Positions 11,758 through 25,112 are shown, counted from the stretch's first letter. The stretch: 64,000 nucleotides of DNA from Piliocolobus tephrosceles (GCF_002776525.5 NC_045439.1:161355485-161419484); one strand, 5' to 3'. The notes: generated by a model from the sequence alone, not told the origin. Numbers and translations: made by a program.

Positions 11758-12810
11758 GAGTTTTACCCAACTGTCTGAGAGTATTTATGCTAATTTAACC
11801 AGCCTTTCCTCCTATGAGTATTTGCAGTTCTAAAGGACACAATTAGAATCCCTGTAACAATCATGTAAATATTTTCGGAGGAAAATCCTCACAATGCAAT
11901 TTCTGGGTTAAAAGTATGCAGTTTTTTTATACTGGCCCCTTATGCACTCCTACATGACATTTTTCAGAAGCACATTTTCTCATATCCTTAGTAATGCTGC
12001 GTGAAAAGTGACTTATCCTTATGTCTCTCTAAGCGTATCATCAATACTGCCTGCCTCCCCGTTACCACTATCCATGTTTCTCCTAGAGTTTGCCTTTTGG
12101 GTCCTTCCCAGGACTGGCTCTCTGATGTCTCTGAAGCCTGGGAGTCCTTTTACCACGTTGGATCTTCACCCTTTGGCGTGAGTATCATCCCACCCATTCT
12201 TTACCCAATTTTTAGTTTCAACTCTGTTCTTCCTTAGTTTCTGGTCTACGATGTATTGAAAAAACAAAAATAAAATAAAAAGCCTCTCCTACTCTACGAT
12301 TACAACTTACATTCAAGATGTGGTCCAAATACTCGTTTACGTTTTCTCCCAAGTCCTTTTAAATGTGCAAACTTTTGCTCCCTATTTTATACATGGCATG
12401 AGATAGAAAATTGGGTCCAATGTTTTCACCCAACACCTTAAGGAGACTGTCCCTTTGCCAAGGCTTGAAGCACCATCTTTGTTACCTGTCTACATTCCCA
12501 TGGACGAATGTGTCTGCTACAAGACTGTCTTTTCTCCTCCAGTGATTCACTGCATCATCCTGCTGCGACTGACCTGCCCTCATCTCCAACTGCTTTTTAA
12601 ATGCTTAAGGAAAGCCCCGTAATTCATCTTTTTCTCCCAAACCTTGTTATTCTCACCCATGTATTCTGTCGCGTGAACTTTATCAATTTATCAAGTTCTT
12701 GCCAAAAGTTATAATTCCAATTGGAATTTTATCTTACATGTTAATTTGCAATGATTAGGATCTATACAACAAGCCTCCTCACCTTATCATTAGACATTAG
12801 AGTTTCTTTA
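11758..12810 (-). mobile_element. Probable degenerate L1M, minus strand
   Basis: AT-rich text such as caatttctgggttaaaagta and ttgggtccaatgttttcacc resembles the antisense L1 3' half, but no diagnostic block is clear. It could also be unique DNA. Confidence 0.4.
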
Positions 12811-13115
12811 GTTTTTTTTTTTTTTTTTTTTTTTTTTGAGACAGTCTCTCGATCTGTCGCCCAGGTGGGAGTGCAGTGGCAGGATCTCGGCTCACTGCAA
12901 CCTCCACCTCCCGGGTTCAAGTGAGTCTCCTGCCTCAGCCTCCTGAGTAGCTGGGATTACAGGCAAGTGCCACCACACCCAGCGAATTTTTGTATTTTCA
13001 TGAGAGATGGGGTTTCACCATGTTGGTCAGGCTGGTCTCGAACTCCTGACCTCATGATCCGCCCGCCTTGGCCTCCCAAAGTGCTGGGATTACAGGCATG
13101 AGCCACCACACCCAG
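12811..13115 (-). mobile_element. Alu (AluS-like), minus strand
   Basis: A T(>20) tail, then gagacagtctctcgatctgt to gccaccacacccag. Essentially full length. Confidence 0.94.
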
Positions 13116-14322
13116 TTGGAATTTATCTTTCTCCATGAACGCGGCACACATGAAATGGACAACACTCTTTCCTTCTGCCTCCCATCTCTACTCTTCCCAC
13201 AGCCCCTAACACACCCCTCAGCTCTGCAGGAGAAAGATTTCAGGTAGGAGTTGAATCCCAGTTCCACAAAGGCTACATGGCTTGGAGCAGTTGACTTAGT
13301 CTCTGAGTGTTCTACTGTGACAGATGGCTGTTGTTATGTAACCATATAATCTTTTACTCGACATAAATTGTAGGTGTTTGGATATTGGTACATATTATTG
13401 TAAATATTTTTCAAGTCAGAATGGTGCCAGAGTACAGCTAAGTGTTCACATAAAGGTTTCGTTAGATCAATGGGCAGTCTAAGGCGGAGTGAAGAAAATC
13501 CAACACTGTGCGGAAAGTGAACATAATTAGTTTTTCTGTATGTTTTGTTACTGAGCAAAATGTAATCCGACAGCCTTAATAGGAAAAGGCCATTTTCTGT
13601 CATTGCAGTGATTGTCTTTCCCATCTGCTGATCACCTCTCTTTATGAACACTTACCTTGCACCAGTGGCACTCCTACCGAGGAACTGACCCCAAGCTGTG
13701 ATTAGACTGGTCACCAGAGATGAATGCATACGCACACAAATATCAACAGCAGTTTGTATGCTTTGAGCACTCGTCTCAAAGAAATTCACTTCAGATTTCT
13801 TTAAAACAAATTTCTTTCTCAACTCTTCCCACTAAGTAGAAAGGAGAATGTATTTACAGATGGGGAAGGAAGCTAGGGAAAAAGAATGGGACCAGTCACC
13901 CCAAAACAAAGTCTTATGTACTTAATTCCCTTCCCAGTATGACCAACATTGTGTCTCCCACTAAAACACCAACCAAGCTTCACACAAACTAAAGAGAAGG
14001 AATTTTACACAGGGTGAGGTTTTCTGAGTGAGGCATATAAAAATAGCACAATCTACATGCTCTTATCCATGCAATTCAGCATGGTTCAGGACACAGCAGT
14101 TGAGTAATTGCATTTGATATTAAAATCAAGCATGAAAATTCTCAGATATTTCACTTAAAAAATTAGATAGGCTGTATAAACATTTAACTAATTTTGTAAC
14201 TACCATGCCTTTTGGTTTTGTAATTTTTAAAAATTTAAACTATGTTTCCTTATTGAAATAAAGAGTTATTAACTACAGCAGCAATAGTTTTCAACTTAAC
14301 TCATCAGCAATAACAGAAACTT
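13116..14322. other. Unique intron with a MIR relic
   Basis: 13225-13330 looks like MIR on the plus strand (ttgaatcccagttccacaaa, then agttgacttagtctctgagt). The rest is unassigned; no gene is supported. Confidence 0.5.
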
Positions 14323-14323
14323 T

Positions 14324-14621
14324 TTCTTTTTTTTTTTTTGAGACAGAGTCTTGCTCTGTTGCCCAGGCTGGAGTGCAGTGGTGCGATCTCAGCCCACTGC
14401 AACCTCAGCCTCCTGGGTTCAAGCGATTCTCCTGCTTCAGCTTCCCGAGTAGCCGGGATTACAGGCGCCTGCCACCACGCCCAGCTAATTTTTGTATTTT
14501 TAGTAGAGACGAGGTTTCACCACGCTGGTCAGGCTGGTCTCGAACTCCTGACCTCAGGTAATCTGCCCACCTTGGCCTCCCAAAGTGCTGGGATTACAGG
14601 CGTGAGCCACTGTGCCCGGCC
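14324..14621 (-). mobile_element. AluS-like element, minus strand, with perfect TSD
   Basis: Full length, ending gtgcccggcc. The 15-bp target duplication aataacagaaacttt is at 14309-14323 and 14622-14636. Confidence 0.96.
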
Positions 14622-14763
14622 AATAACAGAAACTTTCATTAAAACTTGAATAATCAGTATCAAACTCACGACATCAAAAATCATATTTTCAATTTTCAAG
14701 TTATATCATCAAGAAAATATTTAGTGACATTTATTTATATAAGTGTATACATGTGCGTGTTTG

Positions 14764-15161
14764 TGTATTAAACCATTCTTGCATTGTTATAAAGAAATAC
14801 CTGAAACTAGATAATTTCTCAGGAAAAGAAGCTTCATTGGCTTACAGTTCCACAGTCTATGCAAGAAGCATGGTGCTACAGAGGCCTCGGGGAACTTTGA
14901 CTCATGGTGGATGCTGAAGTGGGAGCAGCACATCCCCGGCGAGAACAGGAGCAACAGAGTGAACGGCGGGGGGAGGCGCCACATGCTTCGTGTAAACAAC
15001 CAGACCTCTGAGATCTCACTCACTCACAGGCATGAGGACAGCACCAAGTCGTGAGGGAATTCGTCCCCGTGACCCAAACACCTCCCGCCAGGCCCCACCT
15101 CAACACTGGGGATTACAATTCCACGTGAGATTTGGCAGAAACATGCATTCAAACTGTATCA
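14764..15161 (-). mobile_element. MaLR solo LTR (MST-like), minus strand
   Basis: Antisense to TGATAC...TAATACA: tgtattaaaccattcttgca at the left and gcattcaaactgtatca at the right, with the internal text aggccccacctcaacactgg typical of MST/MLT1 LTRs. No internal region follows. Confidence 0.85.
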
Positions 15162-16582
15162 ATAGGTTTTCAGAAAGTTGAACATTTGTTTAATTTTGAA
15201 AAAAAATAAATTCATAAGACGTTGTAAAAAAAAATTGTACTGGGAGGTTCCATACCCAGTTTTCTCAGTGTTTACATCGTGTATAACTATAGTACAATAT
15301 CAACACCGGGAAAGTGATACGGTACAATCCACGACCTCATTCAGATATCACCAGTATTTCACGCGCTCATGGGAGCGTATGCATATGGGGGCAGGAATAG
15401 CTATAGGTCTATGCAATTTTATGGTCGGCGTGGACTCCCTGCAGCCTTGACCTCCTGGGCTGAGTATTTTTCTCACACCACAAGGCTCCCAGTGCCACCT
15501 TCTTCACCCACACCTCTCCTCCACTGGCCTCCACCATCTCTAATCACTGGCCACCACTAATGTGTCCTCCTTGTCTCGAATTGTATTATTTCATAATAAT
15601 TATGTACATAAAATACAGTGTGTAACCTTTACGCTTAATAAGCATAATTCCATGAGCTCCATCCAAGGTGTGCCTGTATCAATAGTTTCTTTTGATAGCT
15701 GAATAGGATTCCACGGTGTGAATGCACCATAGTTTGTTAAATGATTCACAACGTGAGTTTGTTTCCAGTTTTTGGCTATTAAAGATGCTGTGAACATTTG
15801 TTTATGGGTTTTTGTGTGACTATTGGTTTTCATTACCCTGGGATGAATGCCAAAAGTGCAATTGCTGGGTTGTAAGGTAACTGCATATTTAATTTTATAA
15901 GAAACTGCCAACTTATCTTCCAGAGTGGCTGTATGATTTTCTAATTTCCACCAGCAGTATAGGAGTGATCGATCCAGTTTCTCTACGTTCTAGCCAGCCT
16001 TAAACAGTGTCACTTTTTTTTTATTATTCTTACAGCCATTCTGAAAGGTGTTTAGGAACATCTCATTGTGGCTTTTTTTTTTTTTTGCATTTTGCTAATG
16101 ACTAATGATATTGGACATTTTTGCATGCGCTTATTAGCCATCTGTATATACCCTTTCCTGAAATCTCAGCACATATATTTTGCCCATTTTCTGACTGGAT
16201 TGTTTGTTACTGCTGAATTTTGACAATTTTTTATACACTCCAAGTTCTTTGTCAAATGCATGCTTTGGAGATATTTTTTTCTAAGTGTACAGAGTCTTCA
16301 GAGTCTTTTGCAGAACAAATGTTTTAATTTGATGAGGTCCAGTCTACCAATTTTTCCTTTTATGAATCATGCTTCTGGTGTTAAATTTAAGAATTCTTCT
16401 AGCTCCATGTCCTAAAGATGTTTTTAAGTTTTTTTGAAGTTTCACATTTTACATTTAAGTCCATTTTTTGTGTGGATTTTGTGTAAGTCCGTGATTTAGG
16501 TCAAAGTCATTTGCCCATCACCCTTGTTAAAAAGTCACTCCGCTGAACTGTTTTAGAATCTTTGTTAAAAATCAGTTGGGCA

Positions 16583-16886
16583 GCCTGGCAGGGTGGTTCC
16601 CGTCTATAATCTCAGCACTTTGGGAGGCCGAGGCAGGTGGATCACAAGGTCACGAGATCAAGACCATCCTGGCTAACACAGTGAAACCCCGTCTGTACTA
16701 AAAATACAAAAAATTAGCCGGGTGTGGTGGCGGCACCTGTAGTCCAGCTAACTCAGGAGGCTGAGGCAGGAGAATGGCGTGAACCCAGGAGGCGGAGCTT
16801 GCAGTGAGCTGAGATCCCGCTATTGCACTCCAGCCTGGGCGACAGAGCGAGGCTCCGTCTCAAAATAAGTAATAAATAAATAAATA
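16583..16886 (+). mobile_element. AluY-like element, plus strand
   Basis: Full length with aaggtcacgagatcaagacc and the ggaggcggagcttgcagtga text of AluY. The TSD atcagttgggca is at 16571-16582 and 16887-16898. The tail is (TAAA)n. Confidence 0.94.
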
Positions 16887-18511
16887 ATCAGTTGGGCATA
16901 TTTGTGCGGGTCTATTTCTGAACGGACTATTCTATTCCATTGATTACTGTGGTTATAGAGCAAGCATAACCATTGTGCGGAATGTCCTCCCACACTGTCC
17001 TCCCAGACTGGGATTCTCCTCAGATTGATCTACAGCTTTTATGCAATCCCCATCTTCAGACTTCAATATAAACCCCCTTCTCCCAGACTTCAATATAAAT
17101 TTTAGAGTATGTTTGTCTATGTGCACAAAAACCCTTGCTAGGACTTTGATAGGGATTGCACAAAAGCTATAGATTTGAGGAGAACTGACATTTTGCGACG
17201 GCGAGTCTTCCGATTCATGAACATGGGAAGTGTCTCCATTTAGTTAGGTCTTCCATTTTGCAGTTTTCAGCAGTTTCTACACTTGTTTTATTAAGTTTAT
17301 ACCTAAGTACTTCATTTTCTTACAGTGATTCTGAATGTTATGTCTTTTTAATCTCAGTTCCCACGTTTTTAGTATATAGATATGATTGATTTTGTGTTGA
17401 TCTTGTATCCTGTAATCCTGTTTAATTCACTTATCAGTTCCAGAAGTTTTTATATAAATTCTTTGGCATTTTTTATGTAGATAACCATGTCAATAAGAGA
17501 CTGTTGTATTTCTTCCTTTCCAATCTGTGTGCTTTCTATTTATCATCTGTGCTTTACTTAAGTAGCTAAAATAAGAGAAGTGAAAGTGGACATCTTTGCC
17601 TTGTTAACAATCGGGGGAAAGCATCCAGTCATTCACCTTTAGCTATAATGACAGCTGTAGGATTTTTGTAGATTCTCTTTAAAAGTTAAGGAAACTCTCC
17701 CCTATTCCTAATTTGCTATCATGAATGGGTACTGTATTTTTCAAATGTTTTTTTCATCTACAAATTTTCTTTAGCCTATCAATATTGTGGATACACTGGT
17801 TGATTTTCAACTCTTGAACCAGCCTTACACACCTGGAATAAATCACACTCGATCATGGCATATAATTCCTTTGAGATATTGCTGGCTTTGATTTGCCAAT
17901 ATTTTGCTCAGAATTTTTGTGCCATTGTTCTTGAGAGATTTTGTTCCCTGATTTCCTTGGTACACTATCTTTCTTGCTGGTATCAGTGTAATACTTGTTT
18001 CATAGAATTAGTTGGGAATGGTTCCCTCCTCTTCCATTTTCTAGAGGAGACTGCATACAGCTAGTAATAATTCTTCTTTAAATGTACCATAGAATTCTCC
18101 AGCGAAATTATCTGGGTCCAGAGATTTCTTTTTTGGGAACTTCTAATTACAAATTCAATTTCTTTAGTCATTAATGGATTACTCAGATTCACTACTTCAT
18201 CTTGGGTATATTTCAGTAATTTCTGTTTTTTAAGGATTGGTCTATTTTTTCTAAAGTGTTGAATTTACATGTATAAAATTGTTCACGGTATTCCCTTATT
18301 TTAAGTGCATGTGGGACGCGTGGTGACAGCTTCTGTCTCATTCCTGACATTGATGTCTTTCTCTTTTTATTTTTGTCCGTTTATCAAATTAATTGATTGT
18401 GGAGAGCAAGATAAAAATTTTTATTTGATTAACTTTCTCTATTGGTTTTTGTTTTCAATTTCATTTATTTCTTCTCTTATCTTTATCATGTTCTTACATC
18501 TGCTTAGTTTG

Positions 18512-18913
18512 GGCCGGGCACAGTGGCTCACGCCTGTAATCCCAGTACTTTGGGAGGCCAAGGTGGGCAGATCACTTGAGACCAGGAGTTTGAGACCAGC
18601 CTGGCCAACATGGTGAAACCCGGTCTCTACCAAAAATACAAGTTAGCCTGGCGTGGTGGTGGGCACCCGGAGTCCCAGCTACGTGGTGGTGTGCACCCGG
18701 AGTCCCAGNNNNNNNNNNTGCACCCGGAGTCCCAGCTACGTGGTGGTGTGCACCCGGAGTCCCAGTTACTTGGGAGCCTGAGGCAGGAGAATCACTTTAA
18801 TCCAGGTGGTGGAGGCTGAATGAGCAGAGATAACGTCGCTGTACTCCAGCCTGGGCAATAGAGTGAGACTCCATCTCAAAATAAATAAATAAACAAACAA
18901 AAATAAGACAAAA
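18512..18913 (+). mobile_element. AluS-like element containing a 30-bp VNTR and an assembly gap
   Basis: ggccgggcacagtggctcac to the (AAAT)(AAAC) tail. Near-identical TSDs are catctgcttagtttgg and catctgcttggtttgg. The right-arm start is tandemly expanded. Confidence 0.92.
18655..18768 (+). repeat. 30-bp minisatellite inside an Alu, interrupted by 10 Ns
   Basis: The unit reads ctacgtggtggtgtgcaccc plus ggagtcccag. Four units are visible, two on each side of the N gap at 18709-18718, so copy number is unknown. Confidence 0.93.
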
Positions 18914-18981
18914 TCATCTGCTTGGTTTGGGTTTGTTTTGATCTTCCTTCACAAGTTTTTGAGGACTTAAATTTGAGAAGT

Positions 18982-19009
18982 TTTTTTTTCTTTCTTTCTT
19001 TCTTTCTAA
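18982..19009. repeat. (TTTC)n microsatellite
   Basis: tttttttttctttctttctt then tctttct. Confidence 0.85.
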
Positions 19010-19430
19010 GTGTTCAGTGCTACAATTTCCCCATCAGTACTGGTTTAACTGTGTACTCCAAATGTTGATATGCTGCATTTTCATTTTCATTCAGTACTAT
19101 GTATCATTTTATTTTCTTTGAGATTTTCTCTTCGACTTACAGACACTTAAAAGTTTATTATTTAACTTCCAAGTGTTTAGTGATTTAGTATTTTCTTTCT
19201 GTCATTGATTTCTAGTTTGACTTCACTATACTTATAAAACATAAACTGTATAATACTAATATTTTAAATGTAATAGGGTTTGTTTAAGACTCGGTATGGT
19301 TTATCTTGGGAAATGCTCTCTGGGCAGATGAAAATAATGTTTATTCTGCTTTTGTTGTTTAAATGTTCTATAAATGTCAATCAAATCCTGTTGACTGATG
19401 GTGTTTGTTTGGTTCTTCTGTACGTTGGGA

Positions 19431-22052
19431 GCACATCCTCCTGTTTCCACTCAGTGGTGGGTGAAAGATTAGCTCCCAGCTTGACTGCTGAAACCACGAG
19501 GAGGAAATGCATGCAGCTTTTAGTTGGTGTTTGGCTGGAGTAGGGTAGGCATTATCAAACAGTTTTTTGTGCTCGTAGACCATCTTTTTCCTGGTCCTTT
19601 GGCGGGGGCTTTTTGTTGGTGTGTGTGTGTGTGTGTGTGTGTTGTCAGCAGTGTCAGGCTGCAGCCTTCCCAGAGCAGTGTCTGGGATACGTGAAAGGCA
19701 AAAAGAAAACCTAAGGAGCTCAACGCAGCATCATTCCTTGAGTCCCGAGGTTCTCAGGCAAGCGGCCTTTCTCTTTCAACCTTCAGATTCTTCCTGTGTG
19801 TATTTGTTGTGTTATGGCCAGAGCTTTGTGTTCCAGGAGGAAGGACCTGGGAGGAATGACACTGCTCCATCTTGGCCAGAATTGGAAATCTGTTTAGAAA
19901 AATGTTTGAACTGTTTCTATTCTGTCTTCCGTTTCTTCTTCCCCTGTGTCTTCACGCCTTTTGATTGTATCCCTGCTTCTAAGAACCTCCAACAGAAAGA
20001 AGGCTGGGAAATCAAAGGAGTTGGAATTCAAATCAGTCCATGTTGCTACTCATTAGCAACTCTAGGAGAGGTTCAGTGAAGGAAGAAGTTAAAACTACTT
20101 ACTAAAATGAGTTTTCAATAAACTGTGGGTGTTAATTATCCATTCAACCCAAGACCTCAATTAGCAGTAGTGGAATAGGAGGGCTTAGACCCCATTCACT
20201 ACCAAGATACTGTCCTTTCCTTGCTTTCCAGATGAACTGCTCAGAGGATAAGATATTCTCTACTCATGAGAAACTGTATGATATAATGGAAATGTCCATT
20301 TTTTTGTTAGGAAAGTATAAATTATGCTTTAAAAAATTTCTTTGTTGCATGTCAAGCACCGGGCCAGCTGACGTGGTGCCTATCTTCGAGGCGTGCTCAG
20401 TTAAATAATAAGAACAAGGCAGAATACACAGAGACAAGTGAGTTAGGATCAACTAAAATGTGTTCACATAAAATTTAAGCTGATTATGAAGAGACAAGTT
20501 AATGCAAGATGGTGCTTTAGAGTAAAATGGTTTTATTATTAAACTAAAAAAAAACAGAATTTCATAAAATGCTGAACTCATAAATGGTAGAAAACTGCCA
20601 GAGATATGAAAGCCTGTAAACACCTGTGATGCAGGCTAGAAAGTGAAGAGGTCAAAGTAATGCTGTTACATTTAACAAGTACTTTTTTTTGCTAATTACT
20701 TAATGAAACTCAGAAATATCATGAATTATAGACATTTTGCCAAACTTATTTATTTTCAGATTTCATTATGAGATGTGTTTATTCTTAAGTCCCTCAAGTA
20801 ACAAATCTGTATTTGGCCCTTTTTTTCCTCTAAAATTATGTATTATAAAATACAATTCACATTTAGGAATAGTGAAATCTCTAGATTTTCATAATCTTTC
20901 CAGATAACAAAAGACTGAAGAACTGCTAATGTTGAAACGTATGTGATGCGTTTTTACAAAAGTTCTTCAGAATCTGAGCTTTCGTATTTTCCATTTTAAT
21001 CAACTTGGGGAAAAGATGGTTTCTGATGATAAGGCTATCTAGAATTTACAGGATTCCCTCCTTTCTTTAACAAAGCACGTTTTACAATTCATGTTAATCA
21101 AATATTTAAAATACTAACCTTTTAAACATCAACTGGCAACAATTACATTGTGGAAATTCAAACCAGAGATGCTCAGGAATGTGTCCAGAACAATTGCAGA
21201 GGGAAAGCTACATTGTTCCAAAGGCTACGATTTCCAGCTCCTGGAAAACAGCCCAACAGTAATAACAGAGCAGTGATCAGATTTCCTTCCGTTAAAAAAG
21301 GGCTCTCTAGACACAGAAGGTCATGAGATAAAGGATCTGAAAGTAACCACCTCCACTGCCTCCTCCTGATTCAGAATTTGATGTTAGACTCCTGATTTTC
21401 ATCATAGCCTATTATTTCCAAAGCACCCTTTAAAAAATCAATAATATATCTAATTCATTACTATTTTTGGTAATGAGGGGTCCTTTATGTTGGGGGACCC
21501 CTCGCAAGGGGGTCCCTTATGCGACTGTTGATTCAGCATTCCAGTAAATAAATTTTGCTCCAAGTATTAAATCATGCCTTCATTTCTCTAGATTTCATTT
21601 TGTCAGATCTGCTCCTTTCCTAGTTAATTTCAGATTTTTATTTTTTAGAAATAAAAGCCATGTTCTTGCACCACACTAGTAAACTAGAAACGTTATATGC
21701 ATTGCTGATTTTCAGACAAACTATGTAACATGGCTTTCAATGGGTGCTTGGCAAGGAGGAAACATAGGCTGCTAAATGAAAAATATAAATTTATCTGAGG
21801 TGGCATGTCTGCCTCTCTCAAAAAATACATTGTTCTATATAAAAAACATGATTTAAAACATTTTTAAAACATCAACAACCTAGTGTTATCTAACTAGTGC
21901 ACTGAGAGCCTCCTCATGCACACCTTCTGTCTGTCTTTTCTTTCTGGTTCTCCTTGCAACTGTAGTACCTAAGGGAAGGGTGATTAGCAATTGGCAGACA
22001 CGGACAGACTTCCTGCAGACTCTCAAACTTTCAGAATTGACCACTTGCTCTA
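19431..22052. other. Unique, repeat-poor intronic stretch
   Basis: Contains a (GT)n at 19619-19642 and an isolated GC-rich inverted-repeat cluster at 21475-21516. No Alu or clear L1 and no gene are seen. A plus-strand open frame of 152 codons (19621-20079) begins in the GT repeat and is not credible. Confidence 0.6.
19619..19642. repeat. (GT)n microsatellite
   Basis: Twelve GT units. Confidence 0.9.
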
Positions 22053-22078
22053 TCTATCTATTTATTTATTTATTTAGA

Positions 22079-22357
22079 GATGGAGTCTCACTCCGTCACC
22101 CAGGCTGGAGTGCAACGGTGCAATCTCGGCTGACTGCAACCTCCGCCTCCTAGGTTCAAGAGATTCTCCTGCCTCAGCCTCCCCAGTAGCTGGGACTACA
22201 GGTGCGCACAACCACGCCCAGTTAATTTTTTATATATTTAGTAGAGACGGGGTTTCACCGTGTTAGCCAGGATGGTCTCGATCTCCTGACCTCGTGATCC
22301 GCTCACCTCAGCCTCCCAAAGTGTTGGGATTACAGGCGTGAGAAACCGTGCCCGGCC
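22079..22357 (-). mobile_element. AluY/S-like element, minus strand
   Basis: Preceded by a (TCTA)/(TTTA) tail at 22053-22078; runs gatggagtctcactccgtca to ccgtgcccggcc. Confidence 0.93.
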
Positions 22358-22600
22358 CCTCTCTTTAATAAGTGTTTTTTCATTTGTATTCTTAATTTAT
22401 GAATAAAAATGTACATACTTATGATGTACCACATCAGGCCTTGATGTGTGCACATGCTGTGAAATGATTCAATCAAGCAAATGAACATATCCATCATCTC
22501 ACATCCTTAGCACTTTTTGTGGTGAGAATATTTAAAATCCCCCCTCGGCAATTTTCACGTGTCCGTTATTATTAACTACAGTCAACGCACTGTACAGTAG
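22358..22600 (-). mobile_element. L1 3' UTR fragment, minus strand
   Basis: tgaataaaaatgtacatact, catatccatcatctcacatc and ttattattaactacagtcaa follow the antisense L1 3' UTR order. Confidence 0.7.
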
Positions 22601-24816
22601 CTCTCCAGAGCATCCTCCTTCCGAGGGACACTGCACGCCAGGACAACATCTGGCTCTGTCTGCCCTGCTGCACTCTTTCTCTGGGCAATGCTTTCCTTGA
22701 AGATTAGGTCCTCTTCTGCCTCTGGTCACCTCCTCAATCAAAATAACATCACTACCAGTACATGCGCCTGAAGTGTCTATTGTTCTTCTATTGTTCCAGC
22801 ATTTTCTCAGAAAGAAAGCTAAATCTTGCTTCTTGTACTGACCAAATGGTGCAGGCTCTGATACCTCTTGACAGCCTCGGAACTCCCTGCTCTACTCTTT
22901 GCTAACTTCTGAGCTGCCCCAGGCACTGAGGGCTGCCCGGATGTCCACGGCCACAGTCCACAGGCACTCTCCCCAGATGGTGGAGCTGGTCCTTATTCTT
23001 AGTGTCCCGTCACTGCAGTCACTGGCTCCAGTTACCCCTTCACTACACACATCAAGCGGGCACTCTAGAGCCGTGAGGGCTGCCTACGCTGGGAGTCGCA
23101 GGAAGAACCGACTCATAATATTGTGTAAGAGGAATCAGACCACGGGAGATTTACAGATGAAACACAGATCAGAGACCGCTGCAATTGAGGGCTCCACACT
23201 AAGGCACTGGGAAAAAATGAGCGGTCTTCACTATATCACCAAAAGTACTGGGCAAGACAGGGTGCATAATTACATACTGGAGAAAGAAGAAAGAGATAAA
23301 GATGATCTTTGGGACCGAGTGACAAGTGAAGCACAATTCAGGAGGCCTGGCCAATCACCAGGGCATGGGCAAGGATACAGGTTGACGCTGGTCCCAGAAA
23401 CTGTCCAGAAATACACGGTGGGAGGTGTTGTAAAAAAGAACTCAACAGTTAGAGGCAGTGCAGTCAAGCAAAGGGATTGGCCGGTCTCTTTTAAATACAG
23501 ATACTTTCTATTTCCCATATGAAGATTAAAGGAAAGAACCTAATGGAGAGGAAGCTCTTATTTTGGAAAGAAGACAGTGAATGTCGGTACAGGAAAAGCC
23601 AAACACAGAGCGTGGGTGGAGAGGTGAATTCCGCAGGGAGCAGCATCTCTTCGAGAAATACACTAGTCTGGGGCCAGGGCAGGCTACAGGTAAACCAATG
23701 CTGTTGCTCTTCTGACGGAAACAAAACTTGATTTCCACAACTATCAGCAAAGATGGGATGTTAGGATGAAGGCCTTGAGGACAGAGAATGTTCTGGGTGG
23801 TGAAGACGATGAAGACAAAATAACAAATGTATTTACTAGGAGACATTTTGTCATCAGAGACAATCATATCCCCGTGGGTGGGCTTGCTTCGGACGTTTTC
23901 CCCAACATCTTTTTGAAGGCTGGGAAAAAGCAACATAAACCCATGATTTAAAGGAGCTAGAGAGCCTTGAAACAGATTTCTTTGCTGCCTAAGATGGGAG
24001 GCAGAACCAGGCAATTAAGGATGAGTCGAACTAAAATTTCTGACGGAGCAGAAGGAAGAGGAAGAATGGGAGACAGGGAGACAAGACGACCAGCAACAAG
24101 GGTCTCTCAAAAGCAGAAGAGCACCTTTGCTCAAATGCCTGACAATGGAAAACAAGAAAAGAGAGAGAGCAGAAGCAGTTGAGAAACCTGGAGAAACGTG
24201 AAGTCCCTTCTGAGTAGATTTCACCAAGATGCTGCTTTTCTGGGCATGCTGGAAGGAGTAAGAATCAGGGTAGGGAGGAAAAACAGTTACTGATTCATTT
24301 CACAATCAATGTGGAAAAATCCAAATTAGTCCAAATGCTCTTCCCAATTACATGTTAATAGCCACTTAACATTTTGTCTCTGCATCAGTAGACCAAACTT
24401 TGAATCATATTAAACGATGTCTGACTTTTTTTCTCATCAACTACATGGAAAACAGTCCCCGAAAATGTTACTCATGTAGGCAAAGTAAACGACTGGTTCA
24501 CTAAACAACACCTCCAACGAATCGGACCTCGCTTGGCACACCCTCATCGCACTCCGACAAAGACCAAGGCAACAACACAGGGGGGACTCCTTGCCCCAGA
24601 GGTGTGTGCACGGATGATGGGCTCCTCCCAGTGCCAGGCCTGAGACCTCAGTTTCCCCACGCTTTATTTCACCACTGTGCCAGGCACTCAAATACCCGAG
24701 GGGTGGAGGCTCGGCTCAGTCGTGGAGATTAAACACAGGATTAAATGGAGATCTAAATCCTTCGGTGGAATCTGACCATATGGACCTCCAGATAAAAATC
24801 GTTAGAGACGCTAACA
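22601..24816. other. Unassigned intronic stretch with a 207-codon open frame
   Basis: No repeat family is recognised. A plus-strand frame of 207 codons at 22899-23522 is the longest open frame in this part. It has no recognisable domain, signal or Kozak context and is antisense to GABRB3. It is probably chance. Confidence 0.5.
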
Positions 24817-24817
24817 G

Positions 24818-25112
24818 TTTTTTTTTTTTTGAGACGGCGTCTCGCTCTGTCGCCAGGCTGGAGTGCAGTGGTGCCATCTCAGCTCACTGCAAACTCCAAC
24901 TCCCTGGTTCAAGCGATTCTCCTGCCTCAGCCTCCCAAGTAGCTGGGATTACAGGCACCCGCCACCACGCCCGGCTAATTTTTTTTGTATTATTAGTAGA
25001 GACGGGGTTTCACCATGTTAGCCAGAATGGTCTCGATCTCCTGACCTCGTGACCCACCCACCTCGGCCTCCCAAAGTGCTGCGATTACAGGCCTGAGCCA
25101 CCGCGCCCAGCC
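24818..25112 (-). mobile_element. AluY-like element, minus strand
   Basis: Poly-T, gagacggcgtctcgctctgt to ccaccgcgcccagcc. An imperfect TSD (ctaacagttttt) is on both sides. Confidence 0.94.

Larger units (their letters stand above)
15162..19430 (-). mobile_element. Large degenerate L1 (3' UTR through ORF2), minus strand, with two Alus
   Basis: Antisense L1: 3' region at 15280-15360 (gtacaatatcaacaccggga); ORF2-end text at 15700-16300 (tttgttaaatgattcacaac; tgcccattttctgactggat); upstream ORF2 text at 17800-18200 (ccagccttacacacctggaa); and 19300-19420. It is broken by stops in all frames. Alus sit at 16583-16886 and 18512-18913. Confidence 0.85.

Noticed and set aside
14338..14649. Alu-derived frames (several in the window, such as this 103-codon one)
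   Set aside because: Standard Alu translation products (sequences like LLPRLECSGAISAHCN). No splice or expression evidence.
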